6,368 nt of DNA from Bacteroidales bacterium UBA3724 (GCA_002371315.1 DFHL01000111.1:8021-14388); one strand, 5' to 3'. Shown: positions 1 to 6,323, counted from the first letter of the stretch. Made by a program: numbers and translations. Notes: generated from the letters alone by a model not told the origin.

Positions 1-70
1 GTGACAAGTGACCTGTGACAAGTGAAACGAATGCGCTCGTGTCACTATTCACTGGTCACAGGTCACTATT
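1..70. repeat. Heptamer inverted-array element, copy 1
   Basis: Left arm 1-26 reads GTGACAA, GTGACCT, GTGACAA, GTGAA. The core ACGAATGCGCTCGT is at 27-40. The right arm from 41 holds inverted units (GTCAC, then TATTCAC, TGGTCAC, AGGTCAC, TATT). Positions 8-26 and 48-66 are reverse complements at 18 of 19 bases, so the transcript could form a strong hairpin about 7 bases past the DUF721 stop codon at 73-75. There is no obvious U tract after the stem, so a classical intrinsic terminator is not supported. The element may extend beyond base 1. The repeats are directly visible; any terminator or RNA-stabilising role is inference. Confidence 0.9.
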
Positions 71-72
71 CT

Positions 73-363
73 TCAACTAATTATAAGTCTCTTCACCTCG
101 TCGCTGCCCAGCTTCTGGTTTATGGCATTGATGAGGTCGGTGATTTTATAGGTCAGCTCATTCTTGAGCGCAGGAACACTCAACGTTACACGCAGCGTAT
201 GGCTGGCGGCATCATAGCGCACATCGCGCGTCAGCTGGACTATGAACTGCCCAACCACATCGCGATAGGCCTGCTCCACCTGGCTGCGAGTGATGCTGTC
301 GTCGAAATTGTATCGGCGCAACGCCGCGTCGATCAAGTCTTTGATTGTATATTCGTGTCCCAT
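73..363 (-). CDS. DUF721 (DciA-like) domain protein
   Basis: A 96-residue protein that matches the DUF721 style: an N-terminal helix (GHEYTIKDLIDAALRRY), an aromatic-x-x-V-V-G motif (AYRDVVG, residues 32-38; the usual Trp is Tyr here), a beta section with a VTLSVPALKNEL segment (59-70), and a C-terminal helix plus strand (LINAINQKLG...VKRLII). DUF721 is related to DciA, a loader or partner of the replicative helicase DnaB, and often lies next to recF, as here; a role in replication is therefore a reasonable inference but is not proven for the Bacteroidetes form. The start ATG at 363-361 is preferred. An in-frame GTG at 444 would add 27 residues encoded mainly by the upstream repeat element and is unlikely to be native. 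The gene follows recF after 84 bases that contain copy 2 of the repeat. Stop codon is TGA at 75-73. Confidence 0.87.
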   Translation of the reverse strand: MGHEYTIKDLIDAALRRYNFDDSITRSQVEQAYRDVVGQFIVQLTRDVRYDAASHTLRVTLSVPALKNELTYKITDLINAINQKLGSDEVKRLIIS

Positions 364-392
364 AACTGGATAGTTGAAAATTGATATTACTT

Positions 393-464
393 GTGACCTG
401 TGAACAGTGACCAGTGATACGAGCGCGTTCGTGTCACTGGTCACTTATCACTGGTCACTTATCA
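393..464. repeat. Heptamer inverted-array element, copy 2 (core inverted)
   Basis: Left units are GTGACCT (393), GTGAACA (400), GTGACCA (407) and GTGAT (414). The core is ACGAGCGCGTTCGT (419-432). Right units are GTCAC (433), TGGTCAC (438), TTATCAC (445), TGGTCAC (452) and TTATCA (459-464). Bases 393-418 and 433-458 match as reverse complements at about 22 of 26 positions, giving a hairpin closed by the core, which is itself nearly a perfect palindrome (ACGAGCG/CGTTCGT with one G-T pair). The core resembles the reverse complement of the core in copies 1 and 3, so this copy sits in the opposite orientation. It fills the recF-DUF721 gap and its right end encodes the last residues and stop of recF. 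Confidence 0.92.
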
Positions 465-1593
465 TCAGTTTGCCGTCGGCGACATTGAAAATCTTGTGTG
501 GCATATCAGGAGCCTGGCTGAAGATAGACTCGACGCGCCCCTGCTGCGTATCGGTGATGAACACCTGGCCGAAGCGGTCGCTGCCGACCAGCAGAACCAG
601 CTGCCGCACACGCTGCATATCAAGCTTGTCGAAAATATCGTCGAGCAGCAGTATCGGCTTGGTGGCAAGATGTGCGCGGATATATTCAAACTGAGCCAGT
701 TTCAAGGCCAGCAGGAAAGTCTTCTGCTGTCCCTGCGACCCGAACCGCTTGACGGCGAACTGCCCGATTGAAAACTCCAAATCGTCCTTGTGCGGCCCCA
801 CAGTAGTATACTGCACCTGCGCGTCGCGCCGGTGGACATCGGCAAGCTGGCGAGCAAAGTCCGAAGCGTCGCCTTCCAGTTGCGTCAAATATTCAATACC
901 AGGCTTCTCGTTACTGTTTGCATCGGGATGGATAAGCAGGTAATACTGCTCGAAAAGCGGCATAAACTCGACGAGGAACTGGCGACGGGCACTGACGATG
1001 GGCTGTCCGTAACGCACCAGCTGCTCGTCCCATACCGCGATGGTATCATCCTCGAAGTACTGGTTTTCATAGAATTGCTTCAGCAATCGATTGCGCTGCT
1101 CCAGGGCCTTCTGGTATGCCACCAAGTTTTGCAGATAGCCGCGGTCGGCCTGCGAGATGATGCCATCGATAAACTTGCGGCGCACATCGCTGCCGCCGAG
1201 TATCAGGCTTTGGTCCGACGGCGTGACGATGACCAGCGGCAGGCGGCCTATGTGTTCGGCAAACGTGGTGCAGGCTTTCTTGTTGAATTTCATTTTCTTC
1301 GACTGTCCGCGCTGCAGCGTGCACGACACCGTGACCGAATTGCTGCCCTCGCTGTCAGGCTCGTCGATACTGTACTGTCCGTGGATGGCGAAAAAATCGG
1401 CATCGAAGCGTATGTTCAGGCTGTCGACAGGATTGAAATAGCTCTTGCAGAACGAAAGGTAGTAGAGGGCATCCAGCAGGTTGGTCTTCCCCACCCCGTT
1501 GTTGCCTACCAGACAGTTGACGTTGTTCGAAAAGGTCACGTCAATGTCTTCGTAGTTCTTGAAATTGGATAGCAGTAGCCGTGAAATATACAT
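448..1593 (-). CDS. recF: DNA replication and repair protein RecF
   Basis: This 381-residue SMC/ABC-type ATPase is of normal RecF length. RecF with RecO and RecR loads RecA at single-strand gaps and stalled forks in the cytoplasm. Visible motifs are the N-terminal strand plus FKNY typical of RecF (residues 1-14), Walker A GNNGVGKT (30-37), the ABC signature region GSQGQQKTF (285-293), Walker B LLLDDIFDKLD (315-325) and the FITDT switch region (345-349). The ATG start at 1593-1591 lies 3 bases after the ispH stop, which suggests translational coupling to ispH. The C-terminus is odd: the final ISDQ and the stop are encoded by units of the adjacent heptamer repeat, and the stop TGA (450-448) is followed at once by an in-frame TAA. 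The DUF721 gene follows, a common RecF neighbour. Confidence 0.97.
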   Translation of the reverse strand: MYISRLLLSNFKNYEDIDVTFSNNVNCLVGNNGVGKTNLLDALYYLSFCKSYFNPVDSLNIRFDADFFAIHGQYSIDEPDSEGSNSVTVSCTLQRGQSKKMKFNKKACTTFAEHIGRLPLVIVTPSDQSLILGGSDVRRKFIDGIISQADRGYLQNLVAYQKALEQRNRLLKQFYENQYFEDDTIAVWDEQLVRYGQPIVSARRQFLVEFMPLFEQYYLLIHPDANSNEKPGIEYLTQLEGDASDFARQLADVHRRDAQVQYTTVGPHKDDLEFSIGQFAVKRFGSQGQQKTFLLALKLAQFEYIRAHLATKPILLLDDIFDKLDMQRVRQLVLLVGSDRFGQVFITDTQQGRVESIFSQAPDMPHKIFNVADGKLMISDQ

Positions 1594-1596
1594 TGT

Positions 1597-2466
1597 TCAG
1601 TCGTTTTCTATCTTGTTCTTCACCTGTTCCATCAGCCAGCGCGGGGTCGATGTGGCGCCGGTGATGCCTATGCGTTCGACGCCAGCAAACCAGTCCCGCT
1701 CTATCTCGGCCGGCGAGGATATCATACGGGTCGATGGCTGCACCTTGCGGCTATATTCATATAGATAGTGGCCGTTCGACGAGTTGACGCCCGACACGAA
1801 AAGCACCAGATCCACGCTGCGGGCAAACTCCTCGAGCTGCGTGGCCCGGTTGGCGACACGGCTGCAGATGGTGTTGTAGGCAATGAAATCCGAGCCTTCG
1901 ATGCCGAGGTCGGCATAGCGCCTCTCGATGTTCGAAACCAGACTGCCGTATTCCTCGCGGCTCATCGTCGTCTGCGAATAGAGCCGCAGCGGCCTGTGGA
2001 AGTCAATGGCTTCGATGTCGTCGGGGGCCGAAACGATGATAGCCGTATTGCCCGTCTGGCCGTTCAGGCCCACCACCTCGGCGTGGCCTTTCTTGCCGAA
2101 GATGGCAATCTGGCCGCCTGCGGCGGCCATCTGCTCATATCCCTCGCGTATTCTTTTCTGCAGCGCAAGCACGATGGGGCACGTGGCATCGATAAGCGTG
2201 ATGCCCCTCGCCTCGGCCGTACGGTAGGTGGCTGGCGGCTCGCCGTGGGCGCGTATCAGCACCGTGGTCGGCGGCAGCGTGGCCAGCCGGTCGCTGTCGA
2301 TGACCGTCAAGCCCATCTGGGCCAGACGCTCCACCTCCTCGTTGTTGTGCACAATATCGCCCAGACAGTAAAGCTGGTGCGACGAGCTCAACTGGCGTTC
2401 GGCGGCATCGATAGCCTTGACGACGCCGAAACAGAATCCTGCATTGGGGTCGATTATGACAGACAT
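1597..2466 (-). CDS. ispH: 4-hydroxy-3-methylbut-2-enyl diphosphate reductase (IspH/LytB)
   Basis: This 289-residue enzyme catalyses the last step of the MEP pathway, reducing HMBPP to IPP and DMAPP with a 4Fe-4S cluster. The three cluster cysteines are visible: C12 (GFCFGV), C96 (DATCPIV) and C201 (NTICSRVANRATQ). Substrate-pocket residues also fit: H40 (GDIVHNNEEV), H74 (RAHGE), H128 and E130 (GHAEV), T166/T167 (SQTTMS), S225-N228-S229 (SGVNSSN) and S273 (GATSTP). The family usually has GG rather than SG at 225-226, a mild variation. The ATG at 2466-2464 lies inside the end of the upstream M23 gene (13-base overlap), supporting coupled translation; no Shine-Dalgarno sequence is evident. The next gene, recF, begins 3 bases after the stop. 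Length and all key residues argue for an intact enzyme. Confidence 0.97.
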   Translation of the reverse strand: MSVIIDPNAGFCFGVVKAIDAAERQLSSSHQLYCLGDIVHNNEEVERLAQMGLTVIDSDRLATLPPTTVLIRAHGEPPATYRTAEARGITLIDATCPIVLALQKRIREGYEQMAAAGGQIAIFGKKGHAEVVGLNGQTGNTAIIVSAPDDIEAIDFHRPLRLYSQTTMSREEYGSLVSNIERRYADLGIEGSDFIAYNTICSRVANRATQLEEFARSVDLVLFVSGVNSSNGHYLYEYSRKVQPSTRMISSPAEIERDWFAGVERIGITGATSTPRWLMEQVKNKIEND

Positions 2467-3431
2467 TGGTTCTCCTGGTTGGCCGCTTCGATTACCTGTT
2501 CGTATTCCTGCGGCGAAAGGTCGTTATAGAAATAGTATACCGGGTTCACTTTCCTGCCTCCAAGCCACACCTCGTAGTGGCAGTGCGGACCCGAGGCAAG
2601 GCCCGTCGAGCCCACGTGGCCTATCAGCTCGCCACGCTTCACCTTCTGGCCGCTGCGCACCTTCACGTCGCTCATATGGGCGTACAGCGTCTTGTAGCCA
2701 TATCCGTGGTTGATCAGCACCGCGACGCCGTAGCCGCTCAAGGCAGCATCGCCACGGCCGGCCACCTCTATCGTCCCGTCGCCGGTGGCATAGATGGGCG
2801 TGCCCTTCTTGGCCGAAAGGTCCACACCGGTATGCATACGGCGATAGTGAAGGATGGGGTGATAGCGCGTACCGAAGCCCGAAATCACGCTGCACTTGTT
2901 CTTCTCTATCGGCATAATGGCCGGGATGTGCTCCTGGCGCTCCTTCTTAGTGCTGGCCATCTTGTAGACCTCGTCGAACGACTTCGACTGGACATACAGA
3001 CGCTTCGTAAAATCGTCTATCCGCTTGGTTGTCTGGACAATGACGTCGCTATGGTCATAGCCCTCCAGTTCGGCATACTGCTGGTCGAGCATACCCGCGT
3101 TGCGCTCCTCGTCGGTGATGGGTTCGGCCTCGAGCAGCGTGCGGTAGATACTGTTGTCGCGGTTCTCAAGGTCGGCAAGCACCGCCTCGTTGCGCTTCAC
3201 GATGTCCTTCAGTTTGGACATCTGCCGTTCCATAACGGCGATTTCGCGCTTCAGCTGGCGTTCCCTTGGCGAGTCGAACACGTGCAGTCCGATGACGAGC
3301 AGCACCACACCAAGCACAATGCCGAAAGCCACCGAGAAAGAAATCTTCTTCAGCTTGTCGACAAACGACGTCTTCACCTTCTCATACGAGAGGGTATGCG
3401 GATTGAACTTGTATGTATGGTGCTTCTTCAT
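2454..3431 (-). CDS. Membrane-anchored M23 (LytM-type) peptidase
   Basis: This 325-residue protein has a basic cytoplasmic N-terminus with the YKFNPHTLSYEKV motif (7-19) that I associate with a Bacteroidetes M23 subfamily, one membrane segment near residues 31-51, a charged, probably coiled-coil region (about 55-95), and a C-terminal M23 domain (about 180-300). Zinc ligands are intact: H200 and D204 (HTGVDL), and the HxH pair around H283/H285 (GPHCHYEV), with a GYGVAVLINHGYGYKTLYAH segment at 233-252. It probably cleaves peptidoglycan cross-bridges or regulates such enzymes from the outer face of the inner membrane. An in-frame GTG at 3509 would add 26 residues encoded by the repeat element; ATG at 3431-3429 is preferred because the family motif begins just after it. 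The start lies only about 12 bases past the repeat arm. It is the first gene of a probable M23-ispH-recF operon and overlaps ispH. Confidence 0.93.
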   Translation of the reverse strand: MKKHHTYKFNPHTLSYEKVKTSFVDKLKKISFSVAFGIVLGVVLLVIGLHVFDSPRERQLKREIAVMERQMSKLKDIVKRNEAVLADLENRDNSIYRTLLEAEPITDEERNAGMLDQQYAELEGYDHSDVIVQTTKRIDDFTKRLYVQSKSFDEVYKMASTKKERQEHIPAIMPIEKNKCSVISGFGTRYHPILHYRRMHTGVDLSAKKGTPIYATGDGTIEVAGRGDAALSGYGVAVLINHGYGYKTLYAHMSDVKVRSGQKVKRGELIGHVGSTGLASGPHCHYEVWLGGRKVNPVYYFYNDLSPQEYEQVIEAANQENQCLS

Positions 3432-3443
3432 CCAATTGTTGAA

Positions 3444-3551
3444 GTGACAAGTGAATTGTGACAAGTGAATTGTGACCAGTGAAACGAATGCGCTCGTGTC
3501 ACAGGTCACAGGTCACAGGTCACAAGTCACTATTCACTATTCACTATTCAC
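3444..3551. repeat. Heptamer inverted-array element, copy 3 (longest)
   Basis: The left arm has GTGACAA (3444), GTGAATT, GTGACAA, GTGAATT, GTGACCA and GTGAA (3479-3483). The core ACGAATGCGCTCGT at 3484-3497 is identical to copy 1. The right arm has GTCAC (3498), AGGTCAC three times (3503-3523), AAGTCAC (3524) and TATTCAC three times (3531-3551). The arms pair as an imperfect hairpin because the GTGA part of each unit is constant while the other three bases vary. Identical neighbouring units within an arm suggest growth by tandem duplication. The element fills nearly all of the 116-base gap between the 348-residue gene and the M23 gene; its last unit contains the stop codon of the former, and its left end is about 12 bases before the start of the latter. 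Confidence 0.94.
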
Positions 3552-4594
3552 TTCCTCTTTTTCCATTCCTTCAGGGCCTTGACGAAATCCTCGGCCGGGC
3601 CCGTATGGTTGACATAAAAGCGGCAGTCGAGCTTCGGGAAATACACCTCACCGACCACCTGCGCGCGCGTGGCGCCATAGAGCGTGCTGAGCGCATCGGT
3701 GGCTTTGTGCTTGTGCTTGCCCTGCTTGTGCGAGTTGAACTGCGGGCGCACGGCAAGGGTCGAGATGTCGACAACGTTGAATTCGACGTCGACAGCCTTC
3801 CAGGGATGGAAGTCGAAATCGACCGACGAGCGCGCAGCCACAAGGCCGTCGGGATAGACATAGTAGTGCATCCCGCGGTGGTCGCGCATCACCGGCGTGT
3901 TGCCCGGCACCCGGATATAGTCGAAGGCACCCATATCGAAAAACACCTGCTCGTAGGCCGGATTGCCATTTTCGAGATAGACCGACCACACGCGGCGCGA
4001 CTCCACAATCAGGTGGAACGCATCGCTCACCTTCTCCCACTCGGCCTTGCCGGCCTCGTCGAGGAGCTTGCCATAGTCGAGCTGTGCCGAATAGACATCG
4101 CGCTCAAGGCTGGCGATGCTCGCCTTGTAGTGCGACAGCACGCTGACCAACGACTTGTTGGGGTGGCCGCCCATCTTCTCCTTGATGGCATCGACGATGC
4201 GCTGCAGCTGCTCCTCGTCGCGGGCCAGGCCCACCACGTTCTGGTAGCTCGAAAGGATTTTGCGCTCCTGTTCGTTCTTGACGTTGGCGAAAGCATCGTT
4301 GATGCGCTTGTACTCCTTGTCGAAATTGGGCTCCTTGCCCAGCAGCAGCGTCAGCAGGTTCTGGTTGCTCTGCTTGCGCGCTGCGTTGACAAAGCGGCGA
4401 TAGCTGTGGCTCTCGCTGTTGCGGACGAAAAAGCCCGTGCCGGGGGTGCCCTCAACAACGAATGTCGACAGGCCGGCACCAGTGTCGTAACGGCCCTTGA
4501 CTCCAAAAGTGGAGTATTTGAAATGGCGCGACACCGGCAGCCGCAGACCTTCGGCAACTGTCATCCGCTTGGCAAATATGTTCTTGAGTTTCAT
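3548..4594 (-). CDS. Hypothetical protein, 348 residues
   Basis: I do not recognise this family. The protein has no signal peptide and no membrane segment, so it is probably cytoplasmic. Residues 1-60 hold short strand-like segments with glycines (GVKGRYDTGAG, GTPGTGFFV). Residues about 65-205 are rich in charged, helix-forming residues and may be a helical or coiled-coil region (for example DEEQLQRIVDAIKEK, 126-140). Residues about 203-330 look beta-rich and aromatic (GMHYYVYPDG, DFDFHPWKAVDVEF, VGEVYFPKLDCRFYV). A basic His/Lys stretch lies at 289-297, the C-terminus is EWKKRK, and C324 is the only cysteine. No catalytic signature is evident. It is likely a real gene: it has a full-length open frame, codon style like its neighbours, an ATG at 4594-4592 and repeat elements exactly at both borders. 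The stop TGA (3550-3548) is contributed by the heptamer repeat. Confidence 0.8.
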   Translation of the reverse strand: MKLKNIFAKRMTVAEGLRLPVSRHFKYSTFGVKGRYDTGAGLSTFVVEGTPGTGFFVRNSESHSYRRFVNAARKQSNQNLLTLLLGKEPNFDKEYKRINDAFANVKNEQERKILSSYQNVVGLARDEEQLQRIVDAIKEKMGGHPNKSLVSVLSHYKASIASLERDVYSAQLDYGKLLDEAGKAEWEKVSDAFHLIVESRRVWSVYLENGNPAYEQVFFDMGAFDYIRVPGNTPVMRDHRGMHYYVYPDGLVAARSSVDFDFHPWKAVDVEFNVVDISTLAVRPQFNSHKQGKHKHKATDALSTLYGATRAQVVGEVYFPKLDCRFYVNHTGPAEDFVKALKEWKKRK

Positions 4595-4613
4595 TCTTTA
4601 TGATGGAGTGAAA

Positions 4614-4794
4614 GGTTATTGCGTTATTGCGTTAGTGCGTTAGTGCGTTATTGCGTTAGTGTGTTAGTGCGTTAGTGCGTTATTGCGTTAGTATGTTAGT
4701 GTGTCGATTGTCAATGCGCAGGCGTTTCGGCGTCAGCCACTAACGCATTAACACATTAACGCATTATCACACTAACGCATTAACACATTAACAC
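4614..4794. repeat. Octamer inverted-array element
   Basis: From 4621 there are ten uninterrupted 8-base units on the plus strand to 4700 (GCGTTATT, GCGTTAGT, GTGTTAGT, ATGTTAGT variants), with a partial unit on each side (GGTTATT at 4614 and GTG at 4701). A non-repeated centre follows at about 4704-4737, containing a GGCGT-TTC-GGCGT direct repeat. Seven inverted units run from 4739 to 4794 (ACTAACGC, ATTAACAC, ATTAACGC, ATTATCAC, ACTAACGC, ATTAACAC, ATTAACAC). The inner 56 bases of each arm are reverse complements at about 43 positions by eye, and several mismatches become G-U pairs in the minus-strand RNA. The element fills the lpdA to 348-residue-gene gap; the last base of the right arm is the G of the lpdA TAG stop. 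The layout matches the heptamer elements but the unit differs. Confidence 0.95.
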
Positions 4795-6185
4795 TATCCG
4801 TGTATTGCTTTGCCGTAGGCGGCTTCGATGGCTTCCATTATGGCCTCCGACATCGTGGGATGGGGATGCACCGAGGCAGCCACTTGCTTGGCCGTCAGGC
4901 CGTTCTGGCGTGCGCTGACCAGGCCGGCAATCATCTCCGTCACGTTGTCGCCGCACAGGTGGGCACCAAGGATCAGGTCGGTCTTCTTGTCGACAACCAC
5001 CTTGACGAAACCGTCCGTGTTGCCCGCCGCCGTGGCTTTGCCGCTGGCTTTGAAGAAGAACTTGCCCACCAGCACCTCATATCCGGCCTCGATGGCCTTC
5101 TTCTCCGTCAGGCCCACGCTGGCCACCTCGGGGGTGGTGTAGGTGCAGCCCGGTATGTTGCTGTAGTTCACCTTCTCGGGCTCGCCGCCGGCAATCTTCT
5201 CGACGCAGCAGATGGCCTCTGCGCTCGCCACGTGGGCCAGCGCCGGGCCGTGCACGACGTCGCCGATGGCATAATAGCCCGGAACGTTGGTGCGGTAGTA
5301 GTCGTCGACCACAATCTTGGTGCGCTCGACGGTGATGCCCGTCTCCTCAAGGCCCAGGTTCTCGAGATTGGTGATCACACCCACGGCCGACAGCACGACG
5401 TCGCAGTCCACCAGCACCTCGGCGCCCTTCTTGTCCTTGATGTGCACGTGGCAGGTGTCGCCCTCGATGTCAACCTTCTCGACCGAGGCGCTCATCATCA
5501 CCTTCATACCCATCTTCTTGAAGCTGCGGGCCACGTTGGCCGACGTGTCCTCATCCTCGTTGGGCAGGATGGTGGGCATAAACTCGACCAGCGTCACCTG
5601 CACGCCGATGCTCTGGTAGAAGAAGGCGAACTCGCTGCCTATGGCACCGCTGCCCACGACGACCATCGACTGCGGCTTGCGGGGCATCGTCATAGCCTCG
5701 CGGTAGCCGATGATGTGCCGTCCGTCCTGCGGCAGGTTGGGCAGGTTGCGGCTGCGGGCGCCGGTGGCGATGATGATGTGCGGAGCCTCATAGGTGGCCA
5801 CGTTGCCCTCGGCGTCGGTCACCTCGACCTGATGGCCGGGCTTGACCTTGGCAGTGCCCATAATGACGTCGACGCCATTCTTCTTGAGCAGGAACTGCAC
5901 GCCCTTGCTCATCGTCTCGGCCACGCCGCGCGAGCGCTGCACCATAGCCGCAATGTCGGCCTCGGCAGGCTGCGCACTGACGCCATAGGCGGCAGCGTGG
6001 TTGATATAGTTGTACACCTGGGCCGACTTGAGCAGGGCCTTGGTGGGGATGCAGCCCCAGTTGAGGCAGATGCCACCCAGATTCTCGCGTTCCACAACGG
6101 CAGTCTTCAGGCCGCACTGGGCGGCTTTGACGGCAGCCACATAGCCTCCCGGGCCGCTGCCAATGACGATAACATCGTAATTCAT
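4794..6185 (-). CDS. lpdA: Dihydrolipoyl dehydrogenase (E3)
   Basis: This 463-residue flavoprotein reoxidises dihydrolipoyl groups of 2-oxoacid dehydrogenase or glycine cleavage complexes, passing electrons to NAD. The FAD-binding GSGPGG is at residues 9-14, the redox disulfide is C40/C45 (GGICLNWGCIPTK), the NAD-binding GSGAIG is at 178-183, a second FAD contact is YAIGDV (305-310), and the C-terminal dimer domain ends with the catalytic pair H442 and E447 (HPHPTMSE). Length is normal and every key residue is present. ATG at 6185-6183 is chosen because the FAD fold (MNYDVIVIGSG) begins there; an in-frame ATG at 6278 would start upstream of the promoter's -7 box and add 31 residues unlike the family. 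No E1 or E2 gene is visible in the window, so its partner complex is unknown. Stop is TAG, joined to the octamer repeat, with a further in-frame TAA two codons later. Confidence 0.97.
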   Translation of the reverse strand: MNYDVIVIGSGPGGYVAAVKAAQCGLKTAVVERENLGGICLNWGCIPTKALLKSAQVYNYINHAAAYGVSAQPAEADIAAMVQRSRGVAETMSKGVQFLLKKNGVDVIMGTAKVKPGHQVEVTDAEGNVATYEAPHIIIATGARSRNLPNLPQDGRHIIGYREAMTMPRKPQSMVVVGSGAIGSEFAFFYQSIGVQVTLVEFMPTILPNEDEDTSANVARSFKKMGMKVMMSASVEKVDIEGDTCHVHIKDKKGAEVLVDCDVVLSAVGVITNLENLGLEETGITVERTKIVVDDYYRTNVPGYYAIGDVVHGPALAHVASAEAICCVEKIAGGEPEKVNYSNIPGCTYTTPEVASVGLTEKKAIEAGYEVLVGKFFFKASGKATAAGNTDGFVKVVVDKKTDLILGAHLCGDNVTEMIAGLVSARQNGLTAKQVAASVHPHPTMSEAIMEAIEAAYGKAIHG

Positions 6186-6265
6186 AATTATTATATATTT
6201 AATTTTTCGTTCAACATTATAGATACCAGCACCTTGCACCCTCGGCACAAAGGCGGTACGGATTG

Positions 6266-6296
6266 CAAAGTTAAACATTTTCCGCCGAACGGCAAA
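6266..6296 (-). promoter_or_regulatory. Bacteroidetes sigma-70-type promoter for lpdA
   Basis: On the minus strand, TTTG (6296-6293) is followed by 19 bases and TAACTTTG (6273-6266). This is an exact match to the known Bacteroidetes consensus of a -33 TTTG and a -7 TAnnTTTG with about 19-21 bases between. Transcription should begin near 6258-6261, leaving an AT-rich leader of about 75 bases before the lpdA ATG at 6185. The leader has no clear Shine-Dalgarno motif, which is usual in this phylum. Confidence 0.85.
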
Positions 6297-6323
6297 AAAA
6301 AATTAAGGAAACGGTGATATTTT

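Noticed and set aside
8..66. Classical Rho-independent terminator after the DUF721 gene
   Set aside because: The stem is strong but no U tract follows it within the window; other terminator-like roles remain open.
364..464. Replication origin with DnaA boxes near recF
   Set aside because: The repeats do not match TTATCCACA, the same arrays occur in all other gaps, and no dnaA or dnaN gene is present.
2466..3461. Long plus-strand frames opposite the M23, ispH and recF genes
   Set aside because: They are shadows of genes with clear catalytic motifs on the minus strand.
3479..4603. Plus-strand open frame of 374 codons opposite the 348-residue gene
   Set aside because: It starts inside the heptamer repeat and is rich in Leu, Val, Ala, His and Arg as antisense shadows are. 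The minus frame has better protein character and shares strand and spacing with its neighbours.
6186..6278. 31-residue N-terminal extension of lpdA
   Set aside because: It would start upstream of the promoter -7 box, so the mRNA would not contain that start, and the FAD fold starts at the later ATG.
6293..6302. Nine-base A run as the U tract of a terminator on the minus strand
   Set aside because: No GC-rich stem lies directly before it in the window, and it overlaps the -33 box of the lpdA promoter.
4800..6317. Plus-strand open frame of 505 codons opposite lpdA
   Set aside because: It is antisense to a certain enzyme gene and is open because of strong G+C bias at third codon positions; the translation is His/Ala/Leu/Val-rich low-complexity and resembles no family.
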